The notes beneath the pieces were generated by a model. It did not search any database, had not been told where the DNA came from, and was given only the letters and a program-made list of their open reading frames with translations. This document shows positions 1-6,080 of a stretch of DNA of 16,822 bases, one piece after another; position 1 is the first letter of the stretch; each line of letters opens with the position of its first letter. Source of the DNA: an uncultured Bacteroidales bacterium (lineage in GTDB: Bacteria; Bacteroidota; Bacteroidia; Bacteroidales; UBA932). A program made the position numbers and the translations under genes. Location of the stretch: positions 1 through 16,822 of the forward strand of contig ONFK01000045.1 in NCBI GenBank assembly GCA_900317065.1, in the 5' to 3' direction.

Positions 1-303
1 GGAGGTGATTATAAGAATGAGGTCGATGTGGTGCTGAAAAAACATGACCAAGCGCTCGATCTGTCCCAACTCGCGTTTTGCCTGGCCCATCCAGCCATGC
101 TCAGAAGGATAATGTTCTCTATCAACGAACTGTCCGGATGGGCTGACCTAAGCAGAGGAAACTATGGCTTCCCATATGAGGCAACAAACAAAGGAGACTT
201 ATACATTGATGAAATCAATATAGGAAAGGTCTCCGATGGTGAAGCCATTGCATGGTTGGTTGACAAACTGGAATCCCTCGGCGTTGAAATGAGGGAATCT
301 TAA
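1..303 (+). CDS. C-terminal fragment of an unrecognised protein (5' truncated)
   Basis: The reading frame is open from the first base of the window to a TAA at 301-303, so this is the last ~100 residues of a gene that starts upstream. The visible part begins GGDYKNEVDVVLKKHDQALD and contains a distinctive stretch LAFCLAHPAMLRRIMFS, then a tail ending VDKLESLGVEMRES. The HPAxLRR block recalls C-terminal parts of uncharacterised phage- or plasmid-associated proteins (possibly the DUF7192 type), but that is from memory and weak. No signal peptide or membrane segment is visible in the fragment. An internal GTG at 28-30 could be taken as a start, but nothing supports it over continuation from upstream. 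The gene sits in an AT-rich accessory stretch with other small unrecognised genes, which fits a mobile-element origin. Confidence 0.55.
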   Translation, partial: GGDYKNEVDVVLKKHDQALDLSQLAFCLAHPAMLRRIMFSINELSGWADLSRGNYGFPYEATNKGDLYIDEINIGKVSDGEAIAWLVDKLESLGVEMRES

Positions 304-518
304 GTAGACTATGCCCAGGTTTTGTGTGTTTCAATCGACACCTTGGAGGGCATGTTTACTCTTTTAAACCCTGTAGACCTTTTAATCGGAGAATTGTACT
401 GTAGCTTTTTTCGAAACCCCTATTGTAAATATGAGAATGATGAGTTTCACACGTCCGCGATTGACCCGATAATTCGTCGAAAAAATAGCCAACAATGACG
501 AAGTTTCTTCTGATAATT

Positions 519-550
519 ATTGCAATCATATGACATAATGTATATATTTA
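519..550 (+). promoter_or_regulatory. Possible Bacteroidota promoter for the 59-residue protein
   Basis: ATTG at 519-522 lies 20 bases before TATATTTA at 543-550, which matches the TAnnTTTG -7 consensus at 7 of 8 positions. The predicted transcript would start about 10 bases before the ATG at 568. The surrounding sequence is AT-rich, so chance matches are likely. Confidence 0.35.
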
Positions 551-567
551 CATCAAACAAATACGTT

Positions 568-747
568 ATGGCACAAAAGAAATATGTAAGCATGCGTTTA
601 ACGGAGGATACGATGTCTTGGGCGAAAGATCTCCGGACGGCGTTCGAGTCATGTTACCTTCATCGGTTTACATTTGACGAATTCATGGAGAAGTTGCGCT
701 CCTGCGTCGAGGACGCGGATCCTGCAGTTTGGGAAAAGTTTTGTTAA
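568..747 (+). CDS. Small protein with ribbon-helix-helix-like N-terminus
   Basis: This encodes 59 residues starting MAQKKYVSMRLTEDTMSWAK and ending VWEKFC. I chose the ATG at 568 over the upstream in-frame TTG (520) and ATG (538), because the added residues (MYIFTSNKYV) look like translated leader and a candidate promoter lies in that stretch. The pattern is a short strand (KYVSMRLTED), a helix (TMSWAKDLRTAFESC) and a second amphipathic helix (TFDEFMEKLRSCV). This is compatible with a ribbon-helix-helix DNA-binding fold, but no family is confirmed. Similar small proteins occur, as far as I recall, in Bacteroidota mobile elements. The next gene begins 26 bases downstream on the same strand, so the two may be co-transcribed. 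It could be a local regulator; that is inference from size and predicted fold only. Confidence 0.6.
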   Translation: MAQKKYVSMRLTEDTMSWAKDLRTAFESCYLHRFTFDEFMEKLRSCVEDADPAVWEKFC

Positions 748-773
748 ATACAACAAATGAAGGATGGGCTGCT

Positions 774-1865
774 ATGAAACGTCTTATTATATTATTGATA
801 GCGTCGTTTTTTACACTAATAGTTAGTGCTCAGACGTCGGTATATGGACTTATCTTTGGCGAATCTTATTCGCTAAAAGAATTAGAGAGTCATGTTAGTA
901 AAGCGGCTGGAATAAAGTATTCAATCAAGGAAACTCGGGATAAAGAGATGTTGACGTTGCCGGATAGTTTACAACAAATAGCCACTGTATTTGGAATTGT
1001 TGATCAGTGTGAAATAAAACTTGTTCCGATTGACCCATCAATAGATCGCCCTGAAATAACTGTCGGGATGGACAGTGATTCAGTATTGTCAAACCTCACC
1101 CTTGTATATGAAGGCGAAGCGCCTGAAATCGACGAAAAATATTCTTCCCTTGTTGACTCGTTATCAAGACAGTATAATCTTGAAAAACGTAATGAAGAAG
1201 ATCCTAATTATTATCTATCTTGTATTGATAATGAAGCGATGATTGGCATCAGTATAACCAAGAATCAAGAATATAACTTTATACTCTTAATTATAACAGA
1301 TTGGTCCAAACCATCGAAAAGAGTGTCTACGTTAATTGATGCCTTAACGCCGAAACCGGATATCCAGGATAAATTTCTCGGATTAAAATTGGGTAAAGCT
1401 TATTCGATGCCATCAATTAAATCAGGAATTGTAATGAGGTCAGGCAACTATTTTAATACGGAGCCGAGCAGTGACGGGTATATCGTTAAGTTTACCGATT
1501 TGTCTTTTGGCGGTACGCTTTGGGATTATTGTGATGTCTATACAGTAAAAGAATTTAACACTTATCGTTTTTATCAAATAGAGTTTAAGAATAGCATTCG
1601 TGAGGAGGGCTACACAGAAGCTTTTGATATATATAAAAGCTACATAAATGCTCTGGATACCAAATATGGAGGAGGGCGTGATGGTATGAATAACATTCTT
1701 GAAGAAAGCCATAGGTATTATATTGGAGGGAACGATGTGAGTATTGACCTCTTTATTTTTAAAGCGCGTGCCCTTAGTGGAAAAAATCGTTGGTTTACTG
1801 GAATGAGTTATTTTAAGCCATCTATTATGAAGCAAAATATAAACAAGGCTAACGACGAGTTGTAA
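774..1865 (+). CDS. Exported protein of unknown function with two similar halves
   Basis: This encodes 363 residues from ATG 774. The in-frame TTG at 729 overlaps the previous gene and was rejected because a signal peptide starts at the ATG: MKRLIILLIASFFTLIVSAQ, with likely cleavage after SAQ. No known domain is recognised. The mature protein seems to have two related halves. The first starts VYGLIFGESYSLKELESHV (around residue 23) and the second LGLKLGKAYSMPSIKSGI (around residue 205). Each then runs through a beta-rich stretch, a helical segment with a Tyr/Leu pattern (EKYSSLVDSL in the first, KSYINALDTKY in the second) and a strand such as AMIGISI or DVSIDLFIF. The gene is strikingly AT-rich (many AAA, ATA, TTA and TAT codons) beside the GC-richer genes after 2700, which suggests recent acquisition. 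It converges on a small minus-strand gene only 17 bases away. Confidence 0.75.
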   Translation: MKRLIILLIASFFTLIVSAQTSVYGLIFGESYSLKELESHVSKAAGIKYSIKETRDKEMLTLPDSLQQIATVFGIVDQCEIKLVPIDPSIDRPEITVGMDSDSVLSNLTLVYEGEAPEIDEKYSSLVDSLSRQYNLEKRNEEDPNYYLSCIDNEAMIGISITKNQEYNFILLIITDWSKPSKRVSTLIDALTPKPDIQDKFLGLKLGKAYSMPSIKSGIVMRSGNYFNTEPSSDGYIVKFTDLSFGGTLWDYCDVYTVKEFNTYRFYQIEFKNSIREEGYTEAFDIYKSYINALDTKYGGGRDGMNNILEESHRYYIGGNDVSIDLFIFKARALSGKNRWFTGMSYFKPSIMKQNINKANDEL

Positions 1866-1882
1866 ACTTTTAATTCTTTGAG

Positions 1883-2053
1883 TTATTTCACCTCGTCGGA
1901 CTTGTCCAGTGTGGCGAGAAGTCTATTGAGAAGATTCACCGACTCCGCAACGTGATGCTCGGGAGAATAACAGTAGCGCGGATTTGCGCATAGACCGGAT
2001 AGGATGATTACCGCCAAAAAGCGGAACTCGTGTGGGGTAATAGGGTCTTTCAT
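1883..2053 (-). CDS. 56-residue phage-like small protein
   Basis: The minus strand reads from an ATG at 2053-2051 to a TAA at 1885-1883. It encodes a 56-residue protein beginning MKDPITPHEFRFLAVIILSG and ending LATLDKSDEVK. The middle contains LCANPRYCYSPEHHVAESVN, followed by an amphipathic helix, LLNRLLATLD. The layout (helix, ANPxxxYSP turn, helix) resembles small uncharacterised proteins of Bacteroidota prophages and integrative elements, which often carry an LLANP-type turn; this is from memory, not a search. Two longer overlapping frames in this region have unconvincing compositions and were not preferred. No ribosome binding site is obvious, as is usual in this phylum. Upstream on its strand lies the TGTCCC repeat cluster at 2131-2176, which could act as its operator. 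Confidence 0.5.
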   Translation of the reverse strand: MKDPITPHEFRFLAVIILSGLCANPRYCYSPEHHVAESVNLLNRLLATLDKSDEVK

Positions 2054-2130
2054 ATGACATTGGTAATTTTAATCTCTGACTTATCCTACTACAGCTAAAG
2101 CGCCGCAATTTGCGAATTGACGTTTCGTCG

Positions 2131-2176
2131 TGTCCCAATTTGTCCCATCTGTCCCGGTGCTGGACAAGTGGGACAG
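2131..2176. repeat. TGTCCC repeat cluster, operator-like
   Basis: TGTCCC occurs three times in the same orientation at 2131, 2141 and 2150, spaced 10 and 9 bases apart. GGACA at 2162 and GGGACAG at 2170-2176 follow in the opposite orientation. CTGTCCC (2149-2155) and GGGACAG (2170-2176) form a perfect 7-base inverted repeat with a 14-base spacer. Helical-turn spacing of repeats upstream of a gene fits a repressor operator or recombinase/excisionase arm sites. The protein that would bind is not identified. Confidence 0.5.
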
Positions 2177-2263
2177 AGGAAATCCAGTGTCTTCATATAA
2201 ACGTAAGGCTATATAGAGTTTAATAGAGATATTTAATCGCTCATATAGAATAGACAATAATTT

Positions 2264-2282
2264 TGGGATAAATTATGGGATA
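2264..2282. repeat. Tandem TGGGATA repeats near the putative element end
   Basis: Two exact copies of TGGGATA begin at 2264 and 2276, 12 bases apart, in a very AT-rich stretch. Just upstream (2210-2255) are several near-copies of ATAGA. They lie about 45-60 bases from the tRNA-like sequence at 2325. Phased short repeats beside an attachment site are typical of integrase or excisionase arm-type sites, but no integrase gene is in the window. Confidence 0.35.
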
Positions 2283-2292
2283 TTTTTAATGT

Positions 2293-2328
2293 AAAATGAC
2301 TTGCAAGCACATGCAAGCCATTTTTTTT
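2293..2328. terminator. Hairpin terminator with flanking A and T runs
   Basis: AAAATG-A-CTTGCA (2293-2305) pairs with TGCAAG-C-CATTTT (2312-2324) across the loop AGCACA, with one A/C mismatch. A T run continues to 2328. Read on plus it ends in eight Ts; read on minus the stem is followed by TTTT. On minus it directly follows the degenerate tRNA 3' end at 2325-2345, so it may be the old terminator of a displaced tRNA end. Confidence 0.6.
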
Positions 2329-2345
2329 GCGGCGGGACGAGATTC
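2325..2345 (-). repeat. Degenerate copy of the tRNA-Ser 3' end (possible attachment-site remnant)
   Basis: The 21 bases at 2325-2345 match the 22 bases at 2563-2584 (3' part of the intact tRNA-Ser plus its trailer) except for one substitution and one missing G. On minus the degenerate copy reads GAATCTCGTCCCGCCGC, compared with GAATCTCGTCCCCACCGC in the tRNA. The rest of the tRNA is not recognisable further along. Integrases commonly use the 3' end of a tRNA gene as the crossover site and leave such partial copies, so this is a candidate attL/attR relic. Confidence 0.5.
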
Positions 2346-2512
2346 CGCTCCCGGTGGTCGCGCTATCTCGAGGTCACCGACGGCAATCAAAGCGCAGGTG
2401 CGGAAGAACCGCTATCTGTTTACAGCCCCAACCTTACAAGTATAAACACTTGACGGTCCCCACCGAGATTTCGTCGCTTCGCTCCGACATCTCTGCCGCC
2501 TGCGGCGGGCTT
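2346..2512. other. Non-coding stretch between the two tRNA-Ser 3' ends
   Basis: I see no convincing gene here. CGAGAT (2338-2343) and ATCTCG a few tens of bases later can pair, and GAGATTTCGTCG with CTCCGACATCTC near 2465-2493 forms an imperfect inverted repeat. The nonamer TGCGGCGGG occurs at 2328-2336 and again at 2501-2509, so the segment is flanked by short direct repeats. It could be the remnant of an excised or decayed insertion, or an intergenic repeat. Confidence 0.35.
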
Positions 2513-2567
2513 GCAAAAGAAGAGAGCCTGCATTCAAGTGAACTTGACGCAGGCTCTCTTTCTTTTG
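2513..2567 (-). terminator. Strong terminator immediately downstream of tRNA-Ser
   Basis: The arms 2513-2531 and 2549-2568 are complementary over 19 bases with a single bulged A. The core is GAGAGCCTGC/GCAGGCTCTC and the outer part GCAAAAGAA. The outer end of the right arm abuts the tRNA discriminator base. The 17-base loop contains a smaller inverted repeat, TCAAGT/ACTTGA. Transcription leaving the tRNA on minus would form this stem and run into TTCTTTT. It could also stop rightward transcription. Confidence 0.75.
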
Positions 2568-2654
2568 CGGTGGGGACGAGATTCGAACTCGTGGTACGGT
2601 TACCCGTACGGCAGTTTAGCAAACTGCTGGTTTCAGCCACTCACCCACCCCACC
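2568..2654 (-). tRNA. tRNA-Ser (anticodon GCT)
   Basis: The 87-base minus-strand sequence folds as a complete type II tRNA. The acceptor stem is GGTGGGG/CCCCACC, the D arm is GGTGAGTGGCTGAAACC, and the anticodon arm is GCAGT-TTGCTAA-ACTGC with anticodon GCT (reads AGC and AGU). A long variable arm pairs GTACGG with CCGTAC, and the T arm is ACGAG-TTCGAAT-CTCGT. The discriminator is G and the 3' CCA is not encoded. The long variable arm and the G discriminator fit tRNA-Ser. Its 3' end is duplicated in degenerate form at 2325-2345. Confidence 0.97.
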
Positions 2655-2705
2655 GGAAGGTCTTGTGTTGAACCGACCCCGCAGCCGTTGTGGCAAACGG
2701 GACTG

Positions 2706-2736
2706 CAAATATACGAATTATTATCTAACTTCCAAC
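2706..2736 (-). promoter_or_regulatory. Promoter of tRNA-Ser, overlapping the end of the dipeptidase gene
   Basis: On minus, GTTG (2736-2733) is followed after exactly 19 bases by TATATTTG (2713-2706), a full match to the Bacteroidota -7 consensus TAnnTTTG at standard spacing. Transcription would begin near 2700, about 45 bases before the tRNA 5' end. The -33 element lies inside the last codons of the dipeptidase gene on the same strand. Confidence 0.7.
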
Positions 2737-4424
2737 ACTTTTCCGTGCTCGCTTTCTGCGACTGCGCGACGCCAGGCTTCGACATACGGCACATTCGTAA
2801 TTCCGGAAGGAGTGCCTTCGTGGTACTCGCTGTGCACGAACGAGCCGTCTTCGTTCTGGGCCTTTACATTGCCGTCCAGGTACTTCAGAAGCAGCATCTC
2901 TTCCAGCGAAACCCAGGCTGCAAACTGCTTGGAAGCGGTTTCAACAGTGTATCGTGTCATCAGCCTGCGCGCTTTGCGAATGCGTCCGCGGGACACCAGC
3001 CCGGCCACTTTTTCATCGAATGCAGGCACTGCGGAGAACATCTGCTCCTGCTCGAAAGCGTCGATCGCGCAGCGCACGGTAGGAGCCATGACGTTATACA
3101 TCTTGTAGCATGCCTGGGCCACCCTGTTGGAAATCCAGAACTGGGAGGTCGCGGAATAGTGGAGCATGTCGCCGTTGCCTACGCGCAGGCACTCCGGGAC
3201 TTCCCGTGTCGAGACATAAATAGGTGTGAGATAGGATGTTGCGGCATCGTCGGTGCCGAACCATACTAGCGCTCCCACCTCGTCGGGCAGCCAGCCGCGG
3301 GACTGCGCCACGAACCAGAAGCCGGTCTGCTGGGTGGCGATGGCGCGCTCGTTCACATAGGTCTTTCCGTTCCAGGAGAACCTCATCGGCCTCCAGCGGT
3401 AAGGCAGGGCATTCCCGCCGGCGCCAGCGTCCAGGGTCATATCGAGGGGCGTGCCTTCGAAATGGTCGCGCATCACGTTAGCGACATCCTTCGGGGTAAT
3501 CTTCCGGGAAGGTTTCACGAACAGGGGCATCTCTCCGGAAAGGTCGTGCCCCAGGGCGTACTCCGTCCAGTCTGATGCGGGGCGGGATACCTCCACGCCG
3601 TTCTCCTCATAGGTGAACACTCCGTCGCAGAGGATGTTGAACGCACTCCACGCGCGGGCGTCGCATGCGCGTGCACCCCCGAAATCAAGAGGATTGTAGG
3701 CCTCGCGGAAAGAGAATTCCGCATCCTCGCCGGAGAACCATCCCTGCTCGCGTGCGAAGGATATCACGTCCGGTGCATAGATGCAGTTTTCGGGATCGTT
3801 CAGGGGGAATCTCGTAATGCGGGCCTGGTTGGCGTGTGCGCAGATGTATCCGTCCGGAACCCGGCGCGCAACCCAGACTATCCCCTTCTCGGAGGCGCCT
3901 TTCCCCACAAGGTCCATCACCCAGGCCTCGTTCTTGTCGGCGATGGAGAAGGTCTCGCCCTCTGAGGGATAGCCGTAGCGGTTCGCGAGCGACACTATGG
4001 TGTCGATGGCGGCACGTGCGGTCGCGGCTCTCTGCAAAGTGATATAGATGAGTGAACCATAGTCCATTATCCCGGCCGGATCGGCCTGCTCTTCGCGGCC
4101 TCCCCAGGTGGTCTCTCCGATTATCAGCTGCTTCTCGTTCATGTTGCCGACCGTCTGGTAGGTCCTGGCGATCTGGTGAATCTGCCCGAGGGGCTTGTAG
4201 GTGTCCCATTCCGTGATATCCACTTTGGCCCCGGCACGGAACTTGCCGGCGGGATGGAAGTACAGTTCTCCGTAAAGGACGTGGGAATCTGCAGCATAGG
4301 AAACCATGCAGGAACCGTCGGCACTGGCACCCTTTGTTACGATCACGTTGGAGCAGGCCTCGCCGCGAAGCCCGGAAACGAGCAGCGCAGTCAGCGCCGC
4401 AAGGCACATAGTCTTAACTTTCAT
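2721..4424 (-). CDS. Secreted dipeptidase, peptidase family C69
   Basis: This 567-residue protein fits the C69 (Ntn-hydrolase) dipeptidases, which cleave dipeptides through an N-terminal Cys exposed by processing. Residues 1-23 form a signal peptide, MKVKTMCLAALTALLVSGLR then GEA, and Cys24 in EACSNVIVTKGAS is the expected nucleophile. Family hallmarks follow: ADSHVLYGELYFHP (about residues 45-58), IGETTWGGRE, SIADKNEAWVMDLVGKG and VARRVPDGYICAHANQARI. The length is normal for the family. The protein probably works in the periplasm or at the cell surface in peptide use. It is divergent from the small exported gene and pheS on plus, and a perfect TAAATTTG -7 box lies just upstream. The tRNA-Ser promoter overlaps its 3' end. 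The family assignment is firm; the exact substrate range is not visible. Confidence 0.93.
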   Translation of the reverse strand: MKVKTMCLAALTALLVSGLRGEACSNVIVTKGASADGSCMVSYAADSHVLYGELYFHPAGKFRAGAKVDITEWDTYKPLGQIHQIARTYQTVGNMNEKQLIIGETTWGGREEQADPAGIMDYGSLIYITLQRAATARAAIDTIVSLANRYGYPSEGETFSIADKNEAWVMDLVGKGASEKGIVWVARRVPDGYICAHANQARITRFPLNDPENCIYAPDVISFAREQGWFSGEDAEFSFREAYNPLDFGGARACDARAWSAFNILCDGVFTYEENGVEVSRPASDWTEYALGHDLSGEMPLFVKPSRKITPKDVANVMRDHFEGTPLDMTLDAGAGGNALPYRWRPMRFSWNGKTYVNERAIATQQTGFWFVAQSRGWLPDEVGALVWFGTDDAATSYLTPIYVSTREVPECLRVGNGDMLHYSATSQFWISNRVAQACYKMYNVMAPTVRCAIDAFEQEQMFSAVPAFDEKVAGLVSRGRIRKARRLMTRYTVETASKQFAAWVSLEEMLLLKYLDGNVKAQNEDGSFVHSEYHEGTPSGITNVPYVEAWRRAVAESEHGKVLEVR

Positions 4425-4445
4425 ACACTGAAATTTACATTGTTA

Positions 4446-4453
4446 CAAATTTA
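4446..4453 (-). promoter_or_regulatory. -7 box for the C69 dipeptidase gene
   Basis: On minus this reads TAAATTTG, an exact match to TAnnTTTG, about 22 bases before the ATG at 4424. The -33 region at normal distance is weak (TTTC or TCAT). It lies within the 48-base divergent intergenic space, so it competes for space with the plus-strand box at 4459. Confidence 0.5.
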
Positions 4454-4458
4454 ATGAT

Positions 4459-4466
4459 TATTTTTG
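4459..4466 (+). promoter_or_regulatory. -7 box very close to the start codon at 4473
   Basis: TATTTTTG matches TAnnTTTG exactly and ends 6 bases before the ATG at 4473. If used, the transcript would begin at or next to the start codon. The -33 match is weak: ATTG at 4439-4442 gives a 16-base spacer and TTTA at 4434-4437 a 21-base spacer. Confidence 0.45.
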
Positions 4467-4472
4467 CAAGTT

Positions 4473-4892
4473 ATGAAAACTAAGCACATACTTATCGTTC
4501 TTATCGGCATGCTGATGCCGCTGGCCGCCAGGGCCCAGCAGCAGCCGCTTACTCCCGAGCAGGAAGAGAAGAAGATGCGCGAGGGGATAGAGCAGTTGGT
4601 GCTTCACTACGAGGAAACTCTGGACCTGGAGGTATGGCAGACCTTCTACGTCGATTCCATCCTCGTTCACAACTACACGGCGATGTCCGAGGAAACCAAG
4701 GCCCTTGCCGAAAACCGCGTGGAGAATGCCGAGTTGTACCAGATGATTTCGGACAAGTGGGAGAATGCCACCTACGATGCGTTCCGCAAGATACTGGACG
4801 ACGCCCAGTGGAAGAAGTATCTCAAGGGCGGCGCGTCCCGTGCGAAGAAGTCCAGGGACATCCGGGCAGCGAAAAGGGAAAGAAGGAAATAG
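4473..4892 (+). CDS. Small exported helical protein upstream of pheS
   Basis: This encodes 139 residues from ATG 4473; the in-frame TTG at 4464 is part of the -7 box and was rejected. The signal peptide is MKTKHILIVLIGMLMPLAARAQ, cleaved after ARA or AQ. The mature part starts LTPEQEEKKMREGIEQLV and is almost wholly helical and charged. It has a central FYVDSILVHNYTAM and ends in a strongly basic tail (KKSRDIRAAKRERRK). The LTPEQ start recalls Spy/CpxP-type periplasmic helical proteins, but I do not assign that family. Similar small exported proteins are, from memory, often found in front of pheS in Bacteroidales. It ends 3 bases before pheS, so the two are very likely co-transcribed. Confidence 0.85.
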   Translation: MKTKHILIVLIGMLMPLAARAQQQPLTPEQEEKKMREGIEQLVLHYEETLDLEVWQTFYVDSILVHNYTAMSEETKALAENRVENAELYQMISDKWENATYDAFRKILDDAQWKKYLKGGASRAKKSRDIRAAKRERRK

Positions 4893-4895
4893 ACT

Positions 4896-5933
4896 ATGAC
4901 AATTGAAACTATAGAAAAGGTGCTTGGCGAGCTGAACGCTCTCAAGTGCAAGACAGAGAAAGAAGTGGAAGAAGCGCGCGTGCGCTTCCTTGGAAAGAAA
5001 GGTGAAATCACGGCGCTCTTCGAGGAGTTCCGCAGTGTCGACGGTGACCAGAAGCGCGCCTTCGGACGTCCTCTGAACGAACTCAAGCAGGCCGCCATCG
5101 CCACCATCGAGAAACTTCGCGACAGCATCCAGTCGGCGGGCGAAGGAGAGGCTTCCAAAGAAGATACATCCTTGCCGGGCGAGCAGTTCGAACTCGGCAG
5201 CCGCCATCCAGTGAGCATCGTGCGCCAGCAGATAGTGGACATCTTCCGCAAGTTCGGATACGATGTGGCGGAAGGCCCCGAAATCGAGGACGACTACCAT
5301 GTGTTCGAGGCCCTCAACTTCCCTCCGAACCACCCCGCCCGCGACATGCAGGACACTTTCTTCGTCTCCGCCGGCCATCTCAACCCTCTGCTCCTCCGCA
5401 CCCACACCTCCTCCGTGCAGGTGCGCGCAATGGAGAAGATGCCCCTCCCGATCCGCGTGATCTGCCCCGGGCGCGTGTTCCGCAACGAAGCCATCTCCGC
5501 CCGCGCACACTGCATCTTCCATCAAGTGGAAGGCCTCTATATCGATGAGAATGTCACTTTTGCCGACCTCAAGCAGGCCATCCTGCTCTTCGCCCGCGAG
5601 ATGTTCGGAGCCGATGCGCAGATCCGCATGCGTCCCTCGTTCTTCCCCTTCACCGAGCCTTCGGCGGAGGTGGACGTGAGCTGCAACATCTGCCACGGAA
5701 AGGGCTGCAACATCTGCAAAGGCACGGGCTGGCTCGAGATCCTCGGCTGCGGAATGGTGGACCCCAACGTGCTCGAGGCCTCCGGCATCGACTCGAAGAA
5801 GTACAGCGGCTTCGCCTTCGGAATGGGCATAGAGCGCATCGCCATGCTCAAGTGGCAGGTGAACGACCTTCGCCATTATTTCGAGAACGACCTGCGCTTC
5901 CTGCGCGAGTTCGAGGGGGCGACAGAGGTGTAA
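4896..5933 (+). CDS. pheS: Phenylalanyl-tRNA synthetase alpha subunit
   Basis: This 345-residue protein is the catalytic alpha chain of the cytoplasmic alpha2beta2 PheRS, which charges tRNA-Phe. Residues 1-85 form the N-terminal coiled-coil region (RFLGKKGEITALFEEFR). The class II core follows: motif 1 around GSRHPVSIVRQQIVDIF (101-117), motif 2 FRNEAISARAHCIFHQVEGL (195-214) and motif 3 GFAFGMGIERIAMLKW (305-320). The conserved ILGCGMVDPNVLE is at 282-294. Cys263, 266, 271 and 274 form a CNICHGKGCNICKGTGW cluster that is usual in Bacteroidota PheS and may bind a metal. Length and motifs are complete. pheT is not adjacent, as is common in this phylum. It follows the small exported gene by 3 bases and ends at a hairpin terminator. 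Confidence 0.98.
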   Translation: MTIETIEKVLGELNALKCKTEKEVEEARVRFLGKKGEITALFEEFRSVDGDQKRAFGRPLNELKQAAIATIEKLRDSIQSAGEGEASKEDTSLPGEQFELGSRHPVSIVRQQIVDIFRKFGYDVAEGPEIEDDYHVFEALNFPPNHPARDMQDTFFVSAGHLNPLLLRTHTSSVQVRAMEKMPLPIRVICPGRVFRNEAISARAHCIFHQVEGLYIDENVTFADLKQAILLFAREMFGADAQIRMRPSFFPFTEPSAEVDVSCNICHGKGCNICKGTGWLEILGCGMVDPNVLEASGIDSKKYSGFAFGMGIERIAMLKWQVNDLRHYFENDLRFLREFEGATEV

Positions 5934-5951
5934 TTTTTTACGCATAAATTG

Positions 5952-5993
5952 ATAATGACTCCAGATTTTTCTATATTTGGAGTCATTATTTGT
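5952..5993 (+). terminator. Terminator after pheS
   Basis: ATAATGACTCCA (5952-5963) and TGGAGTCATTAT (5978-5989) form a perfect 12-base-pair stem with a 14-base loop, followed by TTTG. It lies 19 bases after the pheS stop and separates pheS from the receptor operon. The T tract is short, so efficiency is uncertain. Confidence 0.7.
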
Positions 5994-6080
5994 TGGTATT
6001 TTGCCTTAGGGCAGGTGTAAAAACGGCATTTTTTTCAATATCTTTACAATCCGCTTTTGCACATTAATGGTAGTGTAACT

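Noticed and set aside
304..518. Possible gene or RNA in the gap before the 59-residue protein
   Set aside because: Only very short frames and no convincing stem with a T tract were seen.
1853..1898. CGACGAG/CTCGTCG inverted repeat between convergent gene ends
   Set aside because: The 7-base stem has a 32-base loop and no T tract, and both arms are explained by Asp-Glu codons at the gene ends, so it is not called a terminator.
1923..2138. 71-codon minus-strand frame overlapping the 56-residue gene
   Set aside because: Its Arg/Ser-rich translation looks like an out-of-frame shadow; the alternative frame at 1883-2053 is more protein-like.
2511..3269. 252-codon plus-strand frame crossing tRNA-Ser
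   Set aside because: It runs through the tRNA gene and terminator and then antisense to the C69 dipeptidase; composition is not protein-like.
5676..5740. Cys cluster in PheS as a novel metal-binding insertion
   Set aside because: The CxxCxGxGCxxC pattern is usual in PheS of Bacteroidota and several other phyla.
4458..5945. 495-codon open frame on the minus strand opposite pheS
   Set aside because: It lies antisense to an unmistakable pheS and is open because of the GC-rich codon use there; its His/Val/Leu/Glu-rich translation matches no family.
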